This document shows positions 40,129 through 47,000 of a DNA stretch of 49,178 nucleotides, piece by piece. This stretch comes from a virus: positions 1-49,178 of IMG/VR virus record IMGVR_UViG_3300037247_001236; one strand, written 5' to 3'. The position numbers and the translations under genes are program-made. How positions within the stretch are numbered: the stretch's first letter is position 1; each line of letters starts with the position of its first letter. The notes beneath the pieces were generated by a model. It had not been told where the DNA came from and ran no database searches. It was given only the letters and a program-made list of their open reading frames with translations.

Positions 40129-41051
40129 CAGCTCACGCGTTTGAGACTCAAAGCGGCTCGGGTCGCGTTCCCCGTTCCATCCAGAGAGCAGAGATCGAAA
40201 TGGAGGCCGATGTCCGCCATAAGATCGATCCGGAACTCAATCTGCCGGCCGGAAACGCCCGCCGTATCCTCGGTCACAGTCGCACTGTCCAGCGAACCCT
40301 TGTCGGCCACCAGGAGCGGTAGGGCGGCGCCTCCAAGGTCCTTCTCGAACGTGATGAGGTAAGTCTTGTCCGGGGACTCTACGACGCTGGCGATCGCGGT
40401 GGTCCCGATCGTGCTCAGCGCTTCGAGCTTGGTTTTCATCGACGCAGCGCTCTCGGTCTCGCTCATCACCGCCGTCTCTTGCCCACGGAAGGAAAGGGTC
40501 CAGTCGGCGCCCGTGCCGACAATCACGACTTGCTGCTTCATGTTGACCGGCGTGATCCCCCGGTATGAGCCGGTCGGCGGGTCAACCTTGAATTGATCCG
40601 TGTCCAGGACGTAGTGCTCTGTGTTGACGTTGTTCATTTCGTACCAGCGCAGCCCGGGCGTTGCGGCTCCGGTGACGGGGTGTTTCTCGACGAAGACGTT
40701 GCCACCGCAGACCACCGTATAGTCCGCGATCATAATTCCCGCGCCCTGCTGTTTGGCCTGGTCGCTCGCGCTGGCTGCCATCTTCGTCAGGGACTCGGCA
40801 AAGGCAGGGAAGGTGTAGGCGCGTACGCGGAGCTTCTCTCCGACCGTTGCGTCGGCGGAGAGGCCGGCTATCCAGGCTCGGGCTCGCATCCAGGCCGTAC
40901 CGTTGCTGAGGTAGGCCCCTGCCGGGTAAGCCAAGAGATCGCGATCGGCAAGCCCGTAAAGCTCAGCCACAAGGACATCTTGGTGGACACGCATCGGCTC
41001 GCGCCAGAACTCGCTTGATTGTTGTTTGAGAACAGTGGGGTCGCCAGGCAT
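40128..41051 (-). CDS. Predicted virion protein with the shared beta domain
   Basis: 307 residues. The N-terminal half is mixed and Ala-rich. Residues about 170-260 hold a domain like that in the adaptor and nozzle, with 'WTLSFRGQETAVMSETES', 'KTKLEALSTIGTTAI' and 'YLITFEKDL'. It is a likely tail or capsid-surface component. No enzyme motif. Not recognised beyond the domain. Confidence 0.65.
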   Translation of the reverse strand: MPGDPTVLKQQSSEFWREPMRVHQDVLVAELYGLADRDLLAYPAGAYLSNGTAWMRARAWIAGLSADATVGEKLRVRAYTFPAFAESLTKMAASASDQAKQQGAGIMIADYTVVCGGNVFVEKHPVTGAATPGLRWYEMNNVNTEHYVLDTDQFKVDPPTGSYRGITPVNMKQQVVIVGTGADWTLSFRGQETAVMSETESAASMKTKLEALSTIGTTAIASVVESPDKTYLITFEKDLGGAALPLLVADKGSLDSATVTEDTAGVSGRQIEFRIDLMADIGLHFDLCSLDGTGNATRAALSLKRVS

Positions 41052-41088
41052 CGTTCAATTCCTTTGTGTTGGCAAGGGTTTCAGGTTT

Positions 41089-41763
41089 TCACACATTAGT
41101 CAATCCGGCCAAAGCCGGGCGCCATCCCCCGGGCCTTTGTTCGTTTCGTGCTGCGTAGTGCGAGCGGCGGAGATTCGGTCGCCCAGTGCGTATCCGTGAA
41201 CCGGTCACCACCAGTTCCGCCGGGGACGACCCGTCGTCCCTCTCCTTTGAGTAGAAGTCTACATGGTTGCCGGTGGCCTCGTTGATGCTCTTGATGAGCA
41301 GCCTCACGGCTCCAGCCTCGTTGTCGAGGGCGTCCTGAACTAGATCCTTGAGCCCGGTGATCTCCCACCAGATTCCAATGTGCCCCGCGATTGGAAGGAG
41401 AACGATGTCAGAGTAGATCGCTAGGTCGACATCACCAAAGGCCCCTGCACCACCAGGCCACGCCGTCCCGGTCTTGTAGTTGTTATACGAGGACTGCGCT
41501 TCGACCCACCCAGTGCCGGGGTTGATGAGCTTGTACGCACGGCACTGGTCAGCACCGGCAGCAAGCGCGAGAATGCGCGAGCGGACCTTGGCCGCGCCCA
41601 CAACATAAGAGAAGGCACTTGCATCGAATTCCAGAATAGTCCGATGAGCGTCCGCACCGGAACCGTTCCCCACCTCCAGGTAAATGTCGGCCCCGTTGGC
41701 GGTGGTAGCGGCGTCTTCTTCCAGGCGGTTGTCGGCGGTGGTTAGGAACGTGGTGTCGGCCAT
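41089..41763 (-). CDS. Virion protein with DNRLRE-type domain (2)
   Basis: 224 residues. 'HRTILEFDASAF', 'AAKVRSRILALAAGADQ', 'CRAYKLINPGTGWVEAQSSYNNY' and 'AVRLLIKSINEATGNHVDFYSKE' give the same strand order as the 245-residue protein at the end of this block. Both start with 'MADT' and end with an Arg/Pro-rich tail, so they are paralogues with different surface loops. Possibly alternative receptor-binding or decoration proteins. Confidence 0.68.
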   Translation of the reverse strand: MADTTFLTTADNRLEEDAATTANGADIYLEVGNGSGADAHRTILEFDASAFSYVVGAAKVRSRILALAAGADQCRAYKLINPGTGWVEAQSSYNNYKTGTAWPGGAGAFGDVDLAIYSDIVLLPIAGHIGIWWEITGLKDLVQDALDNEAGAVRLLIKSINEATGNHVDFYSKERDDGSSPAELVVTGSRIRTGRPNLRRSHYAARNEQRPGGWRPALAGLTNV

Positions 41764-42518
41764 CAGTTGTCCACCAGGTAAAGGTCAAACCCGGCATGAG
41801 CCTCGGCCGCCGCCCCAATAGGCTTAGCTGTAATCTTGATGTCGCTCTTCTCCGTAACCACTAAATATGGCCGAAAATGATGGACTACCTTATGGGATGC
41901 GTCGCTAGCCGCTTGAGCATGCTTTAACTGGAACTCGTAGCCATTGGCCCGGTCGGCCACCCACAGCCGGAAGTCCGATCCCTTGGGGTCCGCCCCCGTT
42001 ATCCTCACCACGTCAGCATAGTAGTTGGTCAAGAACCCGGTCTTCCCGGCCGGTACGGTGTAAATGGCCATCAGAGTTTGGTTGTTACCCGCCACTATGG
42101 TTGCATAGGTAATCCCCGCTCCGACATTCTTGGCGTGGAGAGCCTGGTCGGCCACCACGTTGGCCAACACGCTCATCCGGAACACCCGTCTAAGGGCCGT
42201 ATTTAGCGCCACCGCCGTAGTGGTATTCGACGCATTGAGGGTCTTGGTCTGGAGTACCAGATTCCAGTCGGCGTCCAGCCCCTCAACCTCGATGGTTTCC
42301 CCCCGCATAGCCACCTGGTCCGCCGCCATAGACAAGTGGGTGATGTCAGCCGTAGAAGGAAACGAGTAGGTCCCCTGTCCGTCCCATACGTCCTCTGTGG
42401 TGTTACTGGCTACCGAAGGGCTGCCCCCGAACTTGTTGATGCCAATGTGCCCGGGAACAATGCCCCTGGAAATCCGCAGAGTGCTTTCGAGAGGAGTGGA
42501 GCTAATTAACCTGCCCAT
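41763..42518 (-). CDS. Predicted virion structural protein
   Basis: 251 residues from the ATG at 42518, overlapping the spanin-like gene as TGATG (frame open to 42536). It contains 'LRISRGIVPGHIGINKFG', 'EDVWDGQGTYSFPSTADI' and a jelly-roll-like beta C terminus, a pattern I recognise from structural proteins of environmental phages. Capsid decoration or tail-associated is likely. Confidence 0.7.
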   Translation of the reverse strand: MGRLISSTPLESTLRISRGIVPGHIGINKFGGSPSVASNTTEDVWDGQGTYSFPSTADITHLSMAADQVAMRGETIEVEGLDADWNLVLQTKTLNASNTTTAVALNTALRRVFRMSVLANVVADQALHAKNVGAGITYATIVAGNNQTLMAIYTVPAGKTGFLTNYYADVVRITGADPKGSDFRLWVADRANGYEFQLKHAQAASDASHKVVHHFRPYLVVTEKSDIKITAKPIGAAAEAHAGFDLYLVDN

Positions 42519-42889
42519 CACCCATCCCTCTTGCATGGTCCCTTGAAGACGGCCTTAACCTTGCGGCCCAACCCGAACCGCTCGGAAACCATGTATACCA
42601 CGAAACAGAGGGGTGTAGCCCCGATTGCTACGATGAGGGCGATGGTGGAGTTGATATCGCCGCCCGCCTCCTGCTTCAACGCAGCGACCTCCACTCGGAG
42701 GGATACGGTGTCGGCCTTGAGTAGAGCGATTTGCTCGATCTTGGCGGCCAGTTCCAACTTCAGCTGATTGGTCTCGGCCCGGTTGTCGGCACCGGTCTGC
42801 GTAATGGAGGGGTTCGCCCCCGCACACCCGAGGGTGACGAGGGCGATTACCCCGCCCATAACCAACCTCCGTGTTGGTCTCAGAATCAT
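42518..42889 (-). CDS. Unimolecular spanin-like protein
   Basis: 123 residues. A signal peptide ends near 'LVTLGC' (Cys22, imperfect lipobox), a coiled coil covers about 38-75 ('AETNQLKLELAAKIEQIALL'), and one membrane segment (about 82-101) lies near the C terminus. An N-terminal outer-membrane lipid anchor plus a C-terminal inner-membrane anchor is the topology of u-spanins (T1 gp11 type), which fuse the two membranes at lysis. It is coupled to an upstream lipoprotein gene in the lysis cassette. No sequence match to a known spanin is claimed. Confidence 0.68.
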   Translation of the reverse strand: MILRPTRRLVMGGVIALVTLGCAGANPSITQTGADNRAETNQLKLELAAKIEQIALLKADTVSLRVEVAALKQEAGGDINSTIALIVAIGATPLCFVVYMVSERFGLGRKVKAVFKGPCKRDG

Positions 42890-43539
42890 GGTATCACTTC
42901 CCTCGACACCTCGTGGCCGTTTGCGTCAAACCCAAGAATCTCCACGTTGTCATCGCCGTTGACTTGTGTGACGTAGCGCACCGGTCGGGTCGGCACACCC
43001 AGGGCTAACGCGAGGTTGCCGTCCGCCTCTTCCAGCGCGTCCTTCAACAACACATCCACCGTCTTCCCTGTTTCTTCGCCTGCCGGCGGGTCCTTGGTTG
43101 ACGGGATATCAACCGCGTCTTTGGCCGGTGTATTGGCCCCGTCCGCCTCGGCCTTTGCTTCCGTTGCCGTCTCGATGTTCAGCGGTGCCTTAGGGTCCTC
43201 TGGTACGTCCGCCAGTTCTGGCAGCTTGGCGTCCTCGATACCCAGCAGCTTGAACGCCTCCAGGTATGCCTTCATCGACGCGGGTGAAACCGCTGCCGGG
43301 TTTATATGGCCGCGAGCGGCGAACTGCGTGCCCGCCGATTCCATCCCGAAACTGTGTTTGGCAAAGGCAGCGGCGACCGCCCTAATGGTCAAATCGATGT
43401 CACCAGTGAACCCGACCATGCCCAGGGCTATGACCACCCCGCTTGCCTGTTTGACATCCACCTCGTTGATCGCCTCGGGGGCCCCGCAACTCGTCACACA
43501 GGCGACGAACAGACATAGGGCCATTGCAATTCTCTTCAT
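42886..43539 (-). CDS. Predicted lipoprotein of the lysis cassette
   Basis: 217 residues. The signal peptide ends at 'CVTSC' (Cys18, a good lipobox); the mature protein is acidic and Ala/Pro/Asp-rich with a disordered middle (about 115-165). It is probably anchored in the outer membrane. Coupled to the spanin-like gene by a 4-base overlap. Function unknown; not a clear Rz1. Confidence 0.68.
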   Translation of the reverse strand: MKRIAMALCLFVACVTSCGAPEAINEVDVKQASGVVIALGMVGFTGDIDLTIRAVAAAFAKHSFGMESAGTQFAARGHINPAAVSPASMKAYLEAFKLLGIEDAKLPELADVPEDPKAPLNIETATEAKAEADGANTPAKDAVDIPSTKDPPAGEETGKTVDVLLKDALEEADGNLALALGVPTRPVRYVTQVNGDDNVEILGFDANGHEVSREVIP

Positions 43540-43580
43540 GTTCTACTCCTCTTGACTTACTGTTGGGCAACCCTGTTGGT

Positions 43581-43694
43581 TCAGAACCACCCGACGAACA
43601 GACCGGCGAACAGAGACTCAAGCCACAGCCAAAGCTCAGCCCACCACGCGGAAATCGCTTCCGTAAGAAGCTTCGAAATCAGATCATTGAACAT
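43581..43694 (-). CDS. 37-residue hydrophobic microprotein, holin-like
   Basis: Encodes 37 residues with AAAGGAGA before the ATG, a very good SD site. A charged N-terminal part leads to a Trp/Leu/Phe-rich segment ('WWAELWLWLESLFAGLFVGW', about residues 17-36) able to insert in a membrane. Location between the 94-residue membrane gene and the lipoprotein gene fits a lysis role. Its size is at the low end for holins. Confidence 0.6.
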   Translation of the reverse strand: MFNDLISKLLTEAISAWWAELWLWLESLFAGLFVGWF

Positions 43695-43722
43695 CGTTCA
43701 GTCTCCTTTCGTTGAACTAAGG

Positions 43723-44007
43723 TTAGTCGCCGCCTGGTACGCCCAGGCTGTTATGTCCACGTACCCGACTATGGGTGGGCATCACGAGGTCATTTTGTCG
43801 AGCAAACGCCTGCATGTACATCTTGTCATCTAATTCACACCAACGGCTCTCCTGGATCGCCCTTACCGTCCGCTCCAATTCGTGCCTCAAATTCTCTTGA
43901 CCGTGGGCCAGGTCTTTCCACGCCATGACTGCGGCAATGATGCCCGCCGCCAAGACTATGGCGAGTCCAATGCTGACGGTCGATGACTTGCTGATCGATG
44001 TGGTCAT
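43723..44007 (-). CDS. Single-pass membrane protein, holin/antiholin candidate
   Basis: 94 residues, starting as ATGA on the giant gene's stop. One membrane segment (about residues 11-30, 'VSIGLAIVLAAGIIAAVMAW') is followed by a charged coil ('LRHELERTVRAIQE') and a polar tail. First gene of the lysis cassette by order. A holin, antiholin or other lysis regulator; topology alone cannot decide. Confidence 0.65.
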   Translation of the reverse strand: MTTSISKSSTVSIGLAIVLAAGIIAAVMAWKDLAHGQENLRHELERTVRAIQESRWCELDDKMYMQAFARQNDLVMPTHSRVRGHNSLGVPGGD

Positions 44008-47000
44008 CCAGCTTTCCTCAATGCTCTGAGCCGATTTCGCAATTCATCCACGTCAGCCTGTTTGCCCTTCTTGGCACGGCGCCTATTGCGTTTCAAGGTG
44101 GTCGCTCGCAGGGCCTTCAAGATTCTCCGCTCAAGCTCTTCCGGCGGCAAGGGCTGATACGAAGAGCCTGAGAAGTAGTAGGACAGCACATCTTGGACAG
44201 AGCGTTTGCCTTTGTTGGCATCCAGGAACCGGCGAACATCTCCGCCTAATACGTCCAAGACCGCGTTACCAACCGCCTTGTCGCTGAACGCCCGGGCGTA
44301 GATCTGGGGGGCGAACACGTCGGGGAAGGTTCGCATTCCCAACAACGAGGACGGCACTTTGAGAAACGGATTCAGCGCCTGATAGATGCGATTTACGGGC
44401 TCCTGGGCCTCAGTCTTGGCGGCGTTGATGAGCAGTTCATTCGTGGTGATCTGGTTCCTCTCCCACCGCCGGAGATCCGGGAGAATGCGATCCAAGCCGA
44501 ACCACTCGGTCCAGTCCGACAGCGCCGTGGGAGAACCCAGATAGCCACCATTGGGCAAGAGCACGTGCGGCCGGAGGCGGAGGTATGCCGGTAGGGCGGC
44601 CTCTCGGGCGGCATACTCGTCATTGTGGTTGTTCCAGAGTTGGAGGGTTCCGTAGGCCGCCGTTACACGAGCCGTCCACTTGCCAATCCCATAGGCTGCA
44701 CCCGGAACTTTGGCCAACCAGGGCCGCGCCGTGTTCCCCTCGCGGGCCGCATTGACCACCACTCGCGGCCAAAAGGTTGTGTTCTTCTTCATCCACGAGT
44801 AGAACGGAATGAGTCCTTGTCGGAGGACAGTGTTCTCCCAAGGCGTGAAGTCGCCGTAGTCGACAAGGGTCTCTTTGGAAATCCGTATCGCGGCGCGAAG
44901 TGGATCGGCCTTGGCAATCGCGTGAATCTCCGCCTGTGATCCAGCCCAGTGGCGGATCGGCTTTCCTGTTTCGACGTGGGCCTTCACATCCTTTAGGGCG
45001 TCGAGGTACACGGCCGCCCGCAAGATGTCCTCGCGGAATTGTGTGACATCCTGTAGCGCTTGCCCTGTGCGACTGAGCTTCTGGAATGGCCACTTTGCTG
45101 CCTGGGCAACCTTTCGGAAGCCCTTGGCATCGGACACCTTCTCAAACCGCTCGAACTCTTTGCTCTTGCGGGCCTCGCCCATCTCATGCCAGAGGCTGCT
45201 ACGATAGGCGCCAAGCTCCTCGCCCTTGCGGTACACCTCTTCAGCGGAGTACGTCTTCTTCCCGATCGTGAGGCCGCCCCCCTTCTTGTCGAACAACATC
45301 TTGATCCCCTCGGGAACCCTGGCGAACGCCTTTGTCCGGCCAGCGGCGTTCACACGCTCGGCATCCCCAAGGGCATTGCGTAGGTTGTACCGAACAGGAT
45401 TCGTCCGAAGATACCAGCGTTTGACCACCTGGGTCACAGGATTGACGGCAGACTTGATCTTTCCGGCTTCGTAGCTGATCGGCAGGTTATCGAGCCGGTT
45501 TGCAAGCCATTCTGGGATGTAGAGCGTCTTGCGCTTGCCGCCCAACACAAGAGAATCCCGCAGCGCCGAGACCGGAACCTGTGCAGCCTTCACAAACTCC
45601 GGATCGGCGACAAGGTCGCCCTGGAGCTTCGCGATCTTCGCCTCAGTGATCGACTTGGCCTCATAGAAGGCGTTTCCTCGCTTGTACTGCCACTCGACGT
45701 AGCCCTCGATGACCTCGCCGCCCTTCGTGCCAGGCCTCGGCTTCGCGTACTCCTTGCCGATGGCCTCTGCAAGATCCTGAATGGCGTTGTGCCTTCGGAT
45801 GTCGCCAAGGGACTTCACCTGGACGTTGAGGTAGTCGGTGGAAATGTCTCTCCGCGTCCCCTTGCGTTCGATTGAGTATGGTCTAAACGGGTCCTGGAGT
45901 TTTCGCCCGATACCCGTCCCCCCCGGGGTCTCCTGTAGGAAGTCCAGCACGAAATGTCGAACGTACGTCTGGTTCTTCGCCGCCTCCTCACTTATGACGC
46001 CGCGCTTGGCGAGATCCCCGCTAACTTCCTTCCACAGGGACCGGTGCAGTTGTAGCGCGTCCTTCACGGACGGCACCTTTGCGATTTCTTGGTCTAGGCG
46101 GGTACGCTCTTTGATGAGCGCAGATTCAGTGAGACCCTTCGGAAGCCGCACCTCTGCATCCTTTCCCGCCTCTCTCGCACGCTTGGCCTCACCTATGAGG
46201 TCGTCCGTGAATACCTTTTTGCTCAGCAGGTCGAGCCCGGCGGGGTCCAAGGCTTGCCTGTTCCCCTCGCCGTCCAGAATGCGAACGATGTCATCGATAC
46301 TGCGCTGAACGGCCCCGCGAGCCTGATCGGGCATCGTCCGGATCATGTCTCGGGCCAACGCCGATTCCGGACCCTTCGGGAATCCGTGCGTTGTCAGGAA
46401 GCGCTCCGACAACCCCGACTTCACTGCGGCGACGACTCGCCTCAGCTTGTCCCGTGGTCCGTAGAACCGCGCGGTCCTCTTAAAGAACCCCTCAATCGCG
46501 GGGTCCGGGCTTTCCACGCGCTTCGCATCCAAGTATGGCTTCGGGGGCCTCGGCTGGAACGGTGGGCCCGTGACGGAGGCGAAGGCCGGTTTGATTGTCT
46601 TCCCAACTGTGCCTTCGGCAGCCGGGTCAAGCTGGAATTCTTTACCAGCACCGCCCGGGGGTGGGGCGCCGAGGGCCCCCAGCCCTGACGGCTTGAGAAT
46701 GGGCTTCTTGGGTTTCTTGAAGCCGAACGACTCAATATCAACAGTGACCCGCTGTCCTTCTTTCAACGCGGCCTTGTCGATGCCGAACATGCCCGGCTCG
46801 AACTTGAACGTACCGCCGTTCTCGAAGACCAGCTTGCCGCCCTTCACCGTGAAAGCGGCATCATTCTTGAACTCGGGAACGGTGCGGATGAACTTCTTGA
46901 GAAATGCACTGGGGGTATTGCCGGCTACGGGGCGCCTTTCAAAGGCCGCAACTGATGCTTCGGGTAGCCCCAACTTCTTAGCCTGCGCTCTCACATCTGC

